From NCBI RefSeq assembly GCF_036711975.1, contig NC_091968.1:1674001-1738000 (forward strand): a stretch of 64,000 nucleotides of DNA. The letters run 5' to 3'. This DNA comes from Onthophagus taurus (taxonomy: Eukaryota > Arthropoda > Insecta > Coleoptera > Scarabaeidae). Positions 31,278 through 41,700 of this stretch are shown in pieces (the stretch's first letter is position 1; every line of letters starts with the position of its first letter). The position numbers and the translations under genes were made by a program. The notes beneath the pieces are model-generated. The model was given only the letters and a program-made list of their open reading frames with translations, did no database searches and was not told the DNA's origin.

Positions 31278-31923
31278 TTATACATTATCAGCTACTATTG
31301 TAATGCTTAACTTTTTTTCTGGCCAAGTAAACGTTTTTGGAAGTACTAAAGATTCAGGTTTTGTTAAAACCTGAAACGTAACTGCCATATCTTGCGCTAA
31401 ATCGTCCGGGATTAAAACATGTAACCAAGGTCCTTTAGCAACATACGGATTTTCAGAATCAACCATCGTCCCAGTAACGGATGGCGCAACCAAAGTGATC
31501 GCAATATCATTAATAATCGATTTAAACGTAAAATGTCGCCCGTGCTTAACACGGCCTCGAATAGCAAAGGGAAGTAAATTTCCCGCTTCTAAATTAAAAA
31601 TTAAATGAATCCCATCAAATTTTTTAACAAATTGAAGTTCAGTCGATTCGTTTGGGGGCGGTGTTTTGTTATCGAAATTCGAGCTTCGAATGAGAAAATT
31701 GGCTTTTTGTTGGAGATGATGATCGGTGGCGGGTTCATTATCGGTTTCAAAGAGTTTTTTGGATTTTGTGAAGTCTTGGTCGCTCCAGGAACATCGGGCG
31801 CTTACCCCACTTAAATTTGAACCTTGCGATTCAAAACCTTGCTCGACTTCTTCGTGAGCCGAAGCGTCTAATTCAAAAATACTCTCTCCTCTTCTCATAT
31901 CTGTTATATGCCATTGGCCACCA
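31278..31923 (-). CDS. Su(fu): Su(fu) exon 4, C-terminal domain
   Basis: Begins after AG at 31925-31924 and completes GAT: DGGQWHITDMRRGESIFELD, then GSNLSGVSARCSW, a variable linker, and LQFVKKFDGIHLIFNLEAGN, GRVKHGRHFTFKSIINDIAI, GPWLHVLIPDDL and FTWPEKKLSITIVADNV to TAA at 31278-31280. The family's C-terminal strands are all recognisable. Confidence 0.95.
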
Positions 31924-34900
31924 CTTAAAATTTTTTAATAAAGTTTTTTTTTAATCGTAATTTTAGAGAGAAAATTTAACTTACTCAGTAATTTTCCCAA
32001 TCATGTCTAAAATCCCGGCCCCATTCCATTGTTGAGCTGCTCTCATTTCATCGGCACAAACCCCAACGATTTGCACAAACTCAACATTTCCGAAAGGTGT
32101 CTTTGTGGATCGTAATTGCGGATCAGTGGTCATTAACATATGTTGTATTCTAGATTCGCTGTTATCTAACGCACAATGCCATGAAACGTGATCGCCCGGA
32201 CATAATGTATTACCTAAACGAAAATGTTTATTTAGCATAAATTTTTATTTGTGGAAAAATTCAGGAATCATCATGTGGGTTAAAAATCGACGAATGTTTT
32301 TTAATCAATGTGGAATGACCAAAAAAACATGTTAAAAATAAAAAGATAGTGCGGAAAGGTGTAGATCATAAAAAAAATATTATTACGAAAAATCATATTA
32401 AAGTTTCGATGTGACGTCACAAGCAATGTTAATCATGCATTTTCCTATTAAACCGATCAACACCTAACCTACAAATTTGTTGAAAATCAATCTGATAAAC
32501 TTAAAAGTAAAGTTATTTTCAATAAAGTAAGTGAGATTACAACGTATATGAAACACCCTTGTTTTTCTTAGGGTTTCGATGCATAACGACTGACTAAATG
32601 TCCGTAGATAGACTGTATGTCAATAGATTCTGTGTTAATACTAGAACTAACACTAGACCAAAAATTAGAAACATTCGGATTTAGTCGCACGTCTCTCAAG
32701 ACGGCTAAACCTGAATGATTCTAGTTATAGTGTTAGTTCTAGTGATAGGGCTAGTATAAAACTAGAACTAACATTAGACCTAGAACTAGAAACATTCAGG
32801 TTAAGAGATGCACAGCTAAACCCGAATGTTTCTGGTTCTAGGTCTAGTGTTAGTTCCACATTTTTTTCAATAAAAATATACCACAATCTAAAGCTAAATA
32901 ACATTTAAAACTAGAACTAACACTAGACCTACAACTAGAAACATTCGGGTTCAGCCGCACGTCTCTCAAGACGGCTAAACCCGAATGATTCTAGTTCTAG
33001 CGATAGGACTAGTGTTTTCAGGTAAGTATAGGCCTAAGCCAAAATCAAAAATCAATCATTTGCATCCAAATACATAAAGAGTGACTTGTAATTATTACTA
33101 ACTTGATCGTTTAAAATGGCAACATTTGTATTTGTATTGTGTTTATTAATTTCAAAAAGCTCCAGAAGATCAAGCTTATAACCCTTAGAACATTCATGAC
33201 GTAATGAAATGTTTTCATAATCTATGACCCGTCTCGATATGATGTTTATATAAATTAGATTGAGTTCTTCATTTCTGTTCAATAATTTTGTTTCCTAAAC
33301 GACGTCCTGTTTGTCCAATATAAATCCCGTTACAGTTAGAACATCCAACCGAGTAAACACCATTTTTACGAAGTATATTCCCATTTTTAGGGTGGTAATT
33401 AGATAAAAGTTTAACAATAGAAAAATTGTTAGAAAAAGCTTAACAGGACTGCTACATCCATTGTTGTGACAACCTGCCCGCAAACTACGTCACACCATTT
33501 TCCACGCCCTGCTGTTGTTATGGTCTATGTGTTTGCTGTGTATTTTTAGAGGTTATATCCTAGACGTATTCATATTATTTTTGAAGTTTTATGTTTTTAG
33601 ACGTATTAATGTCTATCGTATAACCTCTAAAAACACAGACAGTTACCAGGCGTGGCAAATAGTGTGACGTAGAGTGCGGGCAACCAACCCGTAGTGGACT
33701 ACAAAAATACAATGGATGTAGCAGTCCTGTTAGATTCTACTGTCCTTGAGAAAAAGCTAATTTAATTTTATATTTATCAAAAATGCTTCTAGAAACCAAA
33801 GATATTATACAGGTGTTTCAGGTTTTTGTAGCAGGACTTTAACAGTCGATAGATCTTTTAAAATTAATGGAACTGGTCGTGGTGGACCAGTTGCATGGCC
33901 CCCACGGTCTGCAGATCTTAATTCTTTAGATTTTTTTTGTATGGGGATATTTGAAAGGAAAAGTGTATGCAACACCTGTTTCCACAAGGGAACAACTTAT
34001 TAATAAGATTAGGAATGCTTGTAATGACATAAGGCCGTTCTTAAATAATATTACTCGGTCAGTCATAATTATGTATCCAGCAAAATGGTTCACATTTTCA
34101 ATTTTTTTAAGTTTTCATTTAAACAATTTCTTTAATTTTTTTCTTGCATTATTCAGATTAAAAAACATTAATAAACTAAAACATTAGTGAACTTACTTAC
34201 TTTGTTTCCATGGCACACATTATTATACCTATCGTTAAGTATCCCCTAATAAAATTGGTCTATATCGAATAATAAAAAGCGGATTATCTTGAAAACGAAC
34301 AACTTTAGCGCATTTTGATAAGAGTACCTTTTTTGTTTAAAAAAGTACACAGAATAAGAATTTTTATTCAAAAAGCCAAAAAGTATACTGCCAGAAAAGT
34401 TATTGTTGTTTTAAAACGTAAAGAATCGGTTGAAATACACGTGTAATATTAAATAAAAAATCAATTTAAAAATTTAATTTGAACACCTGTATTTCCAAAA
34501 CAAAGCATTTGTCGACCTATGTTTATATGAAGTTTTTGTGTTAATTTTAAAAGATCTATCGACTGTTAAAGTCCTGCTACAGAAACCTGAAACACCCTGT
34601 ATATGAAATGGGTTTGTAAATATGATTATCATTCTCTCTAACATACAATGGGTCTTTACTTCGAAGTAATCTGAAATGTAAACCATTGATAATATTTAAA
34701 GGAAAACCGTAATTCAATGCAAGAGTATGAATGTATTTAAATTCATCAATTTTGTGTTTTTCTGATAAAGGATAACTGATGGCACGGTTAATCAAATAAC
34801 GAAAATTCGCCAATTTTTGAGACATTGGGTGAAAAGAATCAAAAGGGATTGTAGTTGGGACTATAGAAGGTTTCCTATAAATATTATAAAATAAAGTATT

Positions 34901-37479
34901 ATTAATTCTGGTAAGTTAAGTGTAGTGATCAAGGAAGTTAAGTGAACACTCTTTGTGACTTTATTAAATAAAAATTTTTAAGCATGTTAAAGATGTTTTT
35001 AACCATTTTCCCCATTTTACAAAATATACTTGTAACATGGATTTTATTTTCGATAAAAGATTAAGTTTGTGGCGATAGCTGTGAGGTGGTTGGATCAGGA
35101 GGATGGAAAGTAGTGTTAGTTGAGTTATAAAAGAGCACGTAGAAGGTGGCCGACATGAAGAGTGTATAATTTTTGCTTCTTCTCCAGACACTGCTTGGAA
35201 AACTTGCGATGCGACCCTCTGCTGATAAAGGGGAGACAAGAGGGAGATAAAGGGGGTAGTCCGTGTTTGCGTTTTCCTCCAATAGGTATCTCCTATCTTC
35301 CGCTCGTTGGCGAATCGATCGACTCATAAGAGTCCTTTTCCATCACCATTGTCTCCAATAGAACTTAGGGGTTGCTCAACGACAGTTCTTTCACCATCGA
35401 TACGTCTGGTATCATTACACAACTAATCCAACACGTGGCACGTGCTGCGCGAAGAACTGTGCCGCACGTGTTCGTGCAGACGCGAGTTGACACGTGCTGT
35501 GCTGTGTCATTTCACACGCGTCTCAATTTGCGCCTAGAACTAACTCAACCTAGAACTAGAAAGTATCGGGTTTAACCCACCCTCTGCTCCATTCCCAACC
35601 CCACATTTGAGAAATTCGCACTGGTTTAAATGTTAATTAACCTAACTCAAAGTGGAATTTCTACACAAAATTCTGAAATAAATCAGTAAATTAGGTGGGT
35701 CCGAATGTAACGTTTAAAGAGGGGGCAACCCCCCCCCTCTAAAAAGATATGTCGCATTTGAGTGACAAAGAATCGAGTGTTGTAGCAGCCATTTTTAAAC
35801 CCGTAATGGAAGGGACACAGAAAGATATCACTCAAGGGAAGAATAGTTTCAGTAAATAATCTTCAGCCAGTAATATTGTAATCTTCAAGTACTTAGTAGT
35901 GTTTTGGCAGCAGTATATAGTGTTCTAAAAGCATTAAATAGCCTTTGCTAACAATATCTAGCTTTCTCCAAGCAATTAGTAGCCTTTCCAACAATATTTA
36001 ACATTCTGAAAGTAGTTAAGTCTTTTAGAAACAGTATCTTGTCTTTCCAATCAGTTTGTAGTTGTTTGTTAGCACTAGTCTTCTCCAAGCAGTTTGAATT
36101 TTTTTATCTAGCATTTTCGAAGCGGTAGGTACCTTTTTTGGAGAGCATATCTCTTCTTTCTAAGTAGTTATTAGTCTTTTCCAGCAGTATTTAGCGTTCT
36201 GGCAGCATTAGGTAGTTTTTTGGGAAGCATATATTTCTTTCCAAGCAGTTATTAGTCTTTTCCAGCAGTATCTAACATTCTGGAAACAGTAGGTAGGTTT
36301 TTGGAAAGCATATCTCTTTTCCAAACCATTCTTAAAGTCTTTGAAAGCAATAAGTACCCTTGGAAGCAGTATTCCGCCTGTTCAAGTAGGTCAAAACCTT
36401 TAGCAGCAGTGTTTAGAGTTCTGGAAGCAATAGGTATTATTTTGAAAACAGTATCTAGTCTTTTCTAAGTGAGTTGTGGTCTTTTTCTGCAGTATCTAGT
36501 ATTTTACAAGTAGCAGGTAACTTTTTGAAATAGTGTTTTATCTTTCCAAGCAGTTTTTAGTCTTTTACTAGCAGTATTTAATCTTGTGATACCAATAATT
36601 AGTCTTTTACCAACAGTATCTAGCATTCAGGAACCAATAAGTTAAATAGGAGGATATAGATTTCAGGTTATCATTAGTTTATAGATGGTAAACAACAACA
36701 TTTTAGTCGTTGTGCGTCGAAAACCTAAGAAACAACCGTATTTGACCCAAAAATATGCGAAAATATATGGTTAGTACCGTTGATGACGTCACATGAGTGA
36801 TTTTTTGATAAGTTTTACACTTTTCTGCAGTTTTTTATTTGTAAAAATTATCGATTTTTAAGATTTTTGACATGATGATTCATGAATTATACCTTATTTT
36901 ATTTTAATTAACCTGATTGAAAGACGTATTTAGCTAAAGATTGCATTAAAGTAGCCGGCCATGTAGGTGGGGCCGTTTCACCAGCTTCTCGTTTCAAACG
37001 AAACGTTAATTCAAACCCAAAACCTGAAATTCCTTCCGGGCATGAAACATCGTGAACTCTTCCATCTCCGTGAAGATCGGACAAACCAAAACTAATGTAA
37101 TGCCAGTGTGGGGGGATGTTTTCGTGTGGAACCCCTGGATTTGCATACATCGAAATATAATCTAAAGGATCTGGACCACCTAACCTATTTTCAAAAGAAA
37201 ATTCTATAAATAACTCCCCCATTTTAAATTTATAACAAAACCAAAAAAGAACAATTCCTTCAACAGGAAGTAACTAAATAGGGTGGTAAAATTTAAAAAT
37301 AGCTCACCCCAAAAATACCAAATTTAAACTCACCAAAATTTTAATAAAGCTGTAACTTGTAAAGGATTAACTTGATCGGGATAAATTTTTCGACATAAAC
37401 TGTATAACGATTCGAGTCCGGCGGGCGTTGGTGGTAAAATCGGGGGGCCCTGAGCAACCGCTGCCACCACCTCGTCCAT
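31278..37479 (-). CDS. Su(fu): Suppressor of fused, Su(fu), four exons
   Basis: Su(fu) is the cytoplasmic/nuclear binder and inhibitor of the Gli/Ci transcription factor in Hedgehog signalling. Minus-strand exons are 37334-37479, 36913-37184, 31985-32213 and 31278-31923: 1293 nt, 430 residues, phases consistent at every junction. The start is MDEVVAAVAQGPPILPPTPA; the first exon ends in the YPDQVNPLQVTALLKFW block. The N-terminal SUFU domain spans about residues 49-215 and the C-terminal domain about 330-430. The length is close to other insect Su(fu) proteins. Intron 2 is 4.7 kb and filled with transposons, while introns 1 and 3 are about 149 and 61 bp. The gene is head to head with Lrrk, 691 bp between start codons. 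Confidence 0.95.
31985..32213 (-). CDS. Su(fu): Su(fu) exon 3
   Basis: Acceptor TTTAG|GTAATACA and donor ACTGA|GTAAGT. Reads GNTLCPGDHVSWHCALDNSE, SRIQHMLMTTDPQLRSTKTP, FGNVEFVQIVGVCADEMRAA and QQWNGAGILDMIGKIT, near-identical in pattern to animal SUFU. Confidence 0.95.
32214..32629. other. Su(fu) intron 2, left part
   Basis: AT-rich intron DNA next to the exon 3 acceptor, with no element recognised before the palindromic block. Confidence 0.3.
32630..33025. repeat. Palindromic TAGAACTA block in Su(fu) intron 2
   Basis: At least two hairpin units around CGCACGTCTCTCAAGACGGC, flanked by AACTAGAAACATTCGG and inverse copies. No element ends seen, so it is a partial copy. Confidence 0.7.
33440..33752. 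mobile_element. MITE nested in Penelope-like element
   Basis: Left TAACAGGACTGCTACATCCA (33441) is mirrored by TGGATGTAGCAGTCCTGTTA at 33716. Inner arms TACGTCACACCATTTTCCACGCC and GGCGTGGCAAATAGTGTGACGTA also pair. AGAAAAAGCT occurs at both outer borders and looks like a 10-bp target duplication, because removing the insert restores the PLE reading frame. The right side has about 16 extra bases after the TIR. Confidence 0.65.
33806..34605 (+). mobile_element. Mariner-like element with about 65-bp TIRs, internally deleted
   Basis: 33808-33872 (ACAGGTGTTTCAGGTTTTTG, then TAGCAGGACTTTAACAGTCG) is mirrored at 34540-34603 (CGACTGTTAAAGTCCTGCTA, CTGAAACACCCTGTAT) with TA at both ends. Inside, the plus strand has GRGGPVAWPPRSADLNSLDF and VYATPVSTREQLINKIRNAC, the C-terminal end of the DUF4817-type transposase. 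The rest of the transposase is deleted. Confidence 0.8.
34916..35530. other. Unassigned Su(fu) intron DNA
   Basis: 35061-35327 holds an open minus frame of 88 codons without recognised domain. 35400-35520 is GC-rich with CACGTG cores (ACACGTGGCACGTGCTGCGC, GACACGTGCTGTGC). 35530-35580 is a scrap of the palindromic family. An old retroelement is possible but not shown. Confidence 0.3.
35865..36640. repeat. About 21-bp minisatellite, long array, inverse orientation
   Basis: More than 30 variants of AGCAGTATNTAGNNTTCT with a period of about 20-23 bp (for example TTTCCAGCAGTATTTAGCGT, CTTTCCAAGCAGTTATTAGTC). This is the reverse complement of the TACTGC...AGAAG family in the Raf intron. Confidence 0.75.
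36641..36912. other. Su(fu) intron 2, right end
   Basis: AT-rich DNA up to the donor (CAG|GTTAAT on the minus strand at 36913/36912). Nothing else seen. Confidence 0.3.
36913..37184 (-). CDS. Su(fu): Su(fu) exon 2
   Basis: The acceptor AATAG|GTTAGG completes the TGG codon begun in exon 1: W-LGGPDPLDYISMYANPG, ENIPPHWHYISFGLSDLHGD, GFGFELTFRLKREAGETAPP and TWPATLMQSLAKYVFQS. These are the most conserved blocks of the SUFU domain. Confidence 0.95.
37334..37479 (-). CDS. Su(fu): Su(fu) exon 1
   Basis: ATG at 37479-37477, reading MDEVVAAVAQGPPILPPTPA, then GLESLYSLCRKIYPDQVNPL and QVTALLKF, ending in TG before donor GTGAGT at 37333. The start is the only Met before the conserved block. Confidence 0.9.
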
Positions 37480-38170
37480 TGTCAACCCGTAATATTCGTA
37501 GATATCTACTTAAAGAAGTACTATTACATAACGAAATGTTTATTTAAGAATCAAACGTACCTTTAAGTTATTCTTAAAACGTAGGAACCATAATAAACGC
37601 GAAGAAAAGTAACAAAAACCCGATCGGGTTTGACTGGAATGTCTGAAATAGAACTTGATGTTGTTTCTTGAGGTTATGTTACCCGCGATACAAAAACAAT
37701 ATAAAAAGTGAGGCCATTTTGAAGAAAATAAAATCACTATTCCCTTTTAATACTTTTTTTTGATACTACAAATTAAAACGACCAAATAATTGTTTAATAA
37801 TTATATAATTATTAATTTAATTAATTAATTGGTCAAATCCTACGAGTTTTGTTATTAAAAATTATGTTTTTCTTCTCGATGTATGTAATTATTTAACGGT
37901 TGGTAGCACTAACTGTAAAAAAAAGATAAACGTCAAGTTGACAGATAAAACGTCAACTTTGTTTAAATAAAATTTTATTAATCAAATTACTCAAACAATA
38001 CAAGATTTTAAACTCAATTAGTTTTAATTAGCTTTTAATGTTGCGTGCTTATTAAATTAACTCTAGAAATGAATTCGTTTTTTAACTTAAATTTATTCGT
38101 GTTCAGTGTAGCGAAAAATTGATTTAACATCACGATAATAATCGGTTTAAAAGAAAATATTTAAGGAGAA
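37480..38170. promoter_or_regulatory. Su(fu)/Lrrk divergent promoter region
   Basis: 691 bp between the two start codons. It is AT-rich, with runs of ATTAATTAATTAATT at 37810-37830 that could be homeodomain sites. The 65-codon minus frame 37540-37737 and other short frames have no support. Confidence 0.45.
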
Positions 38171-38710
38171 ATGTTGGATTCATCGCCGGAAGAGGAAGAT
38201 TTTCCAGGTAGACTCCTTCATCAGGTGATTAATTAAGATTAATTATTCTCACAATGTAAAAGTGATTTTTTTTTAAAGGCTGCTTTATGGGATAACACGG
38301 AACTTTTAGAAGATCTTTTAGCTGGGGGGCAACAATCTTTTATTAATTCGCAGGATAGTTGGGGGAGGACACCTCTTCATGCAGCAGCAATTTGCGAAAA
38401 TTCTCGATGTTTACGAATATTGCTCAATGCAGGGGCGGATCCGAGTGTTCAATGTGGTCCTCAGGGTGAAAATAAGGTTATAATTAAATTAAAAACCTTT
38501 CTAATTTGTAAATTTTGTTAATTTCTTTGAATTTTCTTGGTTAGACTCCAATGCATTTGTGTGCTGAACATGGTTACGCCGGTAATATTAAGGTTTTGTT
38601 GCAACAAGGGGCTAGTATGCTGACGAGAGATATTAATGGAATGACTCCTTCTGATTTAGCGGATAAAGCTGGGCATACCGAGTGTATTGGTATACTCAAA
38701 GAGGCTGCGG
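38171..38710 (+). CDS. Lrrk: Lrrk exons 1-3, first ankyrin repeats
   Basis: Exon 1 (38171-38224) reads [18 protein letters not shown]. Exon 2 (38279-38476) has [20 protein letters not shown] and NAGADPSV. Exon 3 (38545-38710) has [20 protein letters not shown] and [20 protein letters not shown], ending G before donor GTAAGT. These are clear ankyrin repeats; introns are 54 and 68 bp. Confidence 0.9.
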
Positions 38711-41700
38711 GTAAGTAATCAAAATAAATTCAAAAAATATTTAAGGTTATTGATCCCACAAAAAAAAATTAATAATAAAATAAGATTATTTTGATTTATC
38801 AAAATGACCTTCGTTATCTAAAACCAGTCCTTTAATTAACATTCTTATCTAAATAACACCAGTTGTTATTATTTAAACATTAACCCAGTTATAAATCTAA
38901 ATCCAAAACCAATTATCTAAAAATACAAAAAAAAATTATAAACTTTCTAGTCATTCATAAATAATAAATAATTCTTATCTTTGTGGTGATTTTTAAATGG
39001 TAAGAAGTTTTTAATCTCTATCTTTTAAATTGGATCATTATCCTTTCTCGCGAAGGCTGCGCGTTTTTCATCCAACATCAGTAACGTTTGATAACTCGCC
39101 GCGACAACACGATTACTTTCGTTTACGCGCAAGTTTAAACCGGTCGTTTTAAAATAGCCGCGCGAAAATTGAAAAAAAATTCAAAATACCACGATGAATC
39201 TTCAGCACGTAATGATCCGATGTATTTGTACCGGAATTTTACTCTTAATTTTATTGTATCTAATCGCGGTGTTGTTACAAAAGAAATTTGCGCGAGAATT
39301 GACGACACCGATCGTGGAAACCGAAACTTTTAAACCGACCACGATGATGTTTGAACTTCAAACTCGGATTAAAAACGATTCGAAACTGATTTAGATGTGT
39401 TATTTTTATTTTTTTATAAGATTTATGAGTTGTAAAATGAGAATGTTTGATTTATTTTTGTGACCACAACGGATTTAGATCGATATCTATAATACGGTGG
39501 GTTATTCGTTTTTTTAAACCGCGATTATTCTTTTTTAATTTTTTTTTTGGTTTCGTTATATTGGTTAAGGTTGAGTATTGATCCGTATGGAGAAACAGCT
39601 GTAGAATGGCTGTAGTATGGTAGTCGCCAACCGGGGTTTTAGTTGGGGTTTTGAGGAGGGTTGGGTGAGAACGTGCCCTTTTTAGTTGACATTTAAACTG
39701 TTTTGAATAGTAAGGGTCGAAGAGAAATGTTTTGAGAAAAGATTTTTTTTAAATAGATTATTTCCGGTTTTAAAAAGGCGAGAAAGATTAAGTGGATAAA
39801 AAGAAGTTTAAATGATAACAAGTGATATTTTATATTTTTTATAACAAAGTAGTGAAATGGCTAAAATTAAAAAATTAACTTCACCTGATTTGGCTTTTGA
39901 CGCTTGTGATTATTTCACTGATGATGTTGTTGTGGCTGTAGAAACAGGTAAAAAAATATTATTGGTGCCTCCTTATGCTGCCTAGCCTGTTTTTCCATCT
40001 GCCGCGCTCTATGGAGTGACTTACGTTTAGGGATTGCAATCAAGAAAAGTTTTTATAATACCGGGATTTCGGGATCAGAATTCTCTATCACGGGTAATCC
40101 CGGGTTTTATGGGCTACTAGAGGTGGAACGGATATCATCCGTTTGTTCGGATATTAAAAACCTATCACTTAGTACTCCACCATTCACAGGAATTAGTATC
40201 TCTTTTATTTGTTGGACACTGCAGATAATAATCAAGTTCAACCCCAATAGGACTTTTTTCATTGAATACAACCTTATTTATATCAGGTTTGTCATTAGCA
40301 ACCTCATTGTAACAATCCCAATACGATATATAAAATCTCTTGTTACAGTTTTGTCTAGTTTTCTACTCTTCGCTTATAATTCATCATCACATTCATTACT
40401 AACAGAACTGCTGCTGTTATCACTTTCGATTATTAATTAAAGTATCCTCTTTTTAATGCAAAAAGCCGTTTTGAAAAATCACTTTCAGTTCTTGAGAAAT
40501 TAATTTTTGAAATGATCGACAATTTTTTCGAATTTTGCAATTTTCGCCGAATATTATCCGGAAATATGCTTTTTCCCGTTTTATTGAAAATAGGTTGCCT
40601 ACCACCGTTTTTAACGATAGGATGTACGATTTTGATATGTTCGATGCTAGTTTTTTTTGTTACCAAATACAGACAATAAAGCACTTGAGTAAGATGATTA
40701 ATAATTTGAAACTAAAAATTTGGCAAAACTTAACCTTAACAACCTCTTATAACCTTCTAGACTATTTCAAGCAGTATATAGACTTCTGTTTGTTCTCTGC
40801 CAACAGAATTTAATCTTCTGTCAGCAGTTTCTAGACGATTTCAAGCAGTATATAATCTTCTATAGGCAGTATCTGTCTTCTGCCATCAGTGTTTAGATTA
40901 TTTCAAACACTATAATATAGACTTCTATAGACACTATTTGTCTTAAGAAAAATATCAGTTTTGTCATTAGCAACCTCATTGTAACAATCCCAATACGATA
41001 TATAAAATCTCTTGTTGTAGTTTTGTCTAGTTTTCTTCTCTTCGCTTATAATTCATCATCACATTCATTACTAACAGAACTGCTGCTGTTGTCACTTTCG
41101 ATTATTAATTAAATATCCTCTTTTTAATGGAAAATACCGTTTTGAAAAATCACTTTCAGTTCTTGAGAAAAAAATTTTTGAAATTATCGACAATTTTTTC
41201 GAATTTTGCAATAAAATTCATATTGACAATAAACTTAAGCTTTGTTCGTTGGGACTGCACTACTTGCACTCACTTGCACTATGCAGTTTAGTGCAGATGT
41301 TGTGTGTTCGTTGGGGATAGTGCAGTTTAGTGCAGTTGCACTCATAAGCTTTGTTCGTTGGGACTGCACTACTCTGCACGACATGGCACTCGTATGACGT
41401 CATAGTGCAATGAAGTGTAAGTAAGTGCAATGTCATGTCAACTTAGTGCAGGCCAGAAAAGTGTATAAACCGTGGTCGTAACGAACAGATTAGCTTTGTT
41501 CATTGGGACTGCACTACTCTGCACGACATGGCACTCGTCTGACGTCATAGTGCAATGAAGTGTAAGTAAGTGCAATGTCATGTCAACTTAGTGCAGGTCA
41601 GAAAAGTGTATAAACCGTGGTCGCAACAAACAGATTTTTATCAAAAAAAGTGTATAATATGTTGAGGTTATGTTAATGTCAAAAAAATATAACTTAATAA

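Larger units (their letters stand above)
33040..34915 (-). mobile_element. Second Penelope-like element (GIY-YIG type), broken by two insertions
   Basis: Minus-strand coding pieces in order: NIYRKPSIVPTTIPFDSFHP (34880-34820), MSQKLANFRYLINRAISYPL and TLALNYGFPLNIINGL (34825-34690), then FDKYKIKLAF (about 33780-33755), SIVKLLSNYHPKNG, and VGCSNCNGIYIGQTGRRLGN (GIY-YIG core, about 33340-33290), ending CSKGYKLDLLELFEINKHN. Two later insertions (33440-33752 and 33806-34605) split the reading frame and the RT core upstream is absent. It differs in sequence from the 5025 element, so it is another PLE lineage. Confidence 0.75.

Noticed and set aside
35061-35327. 88-codon minus-strand frame
   Set aside because: No recognisable domain, and the overlapping frame 34964-35239 is equally open; insufficient to call a gene.
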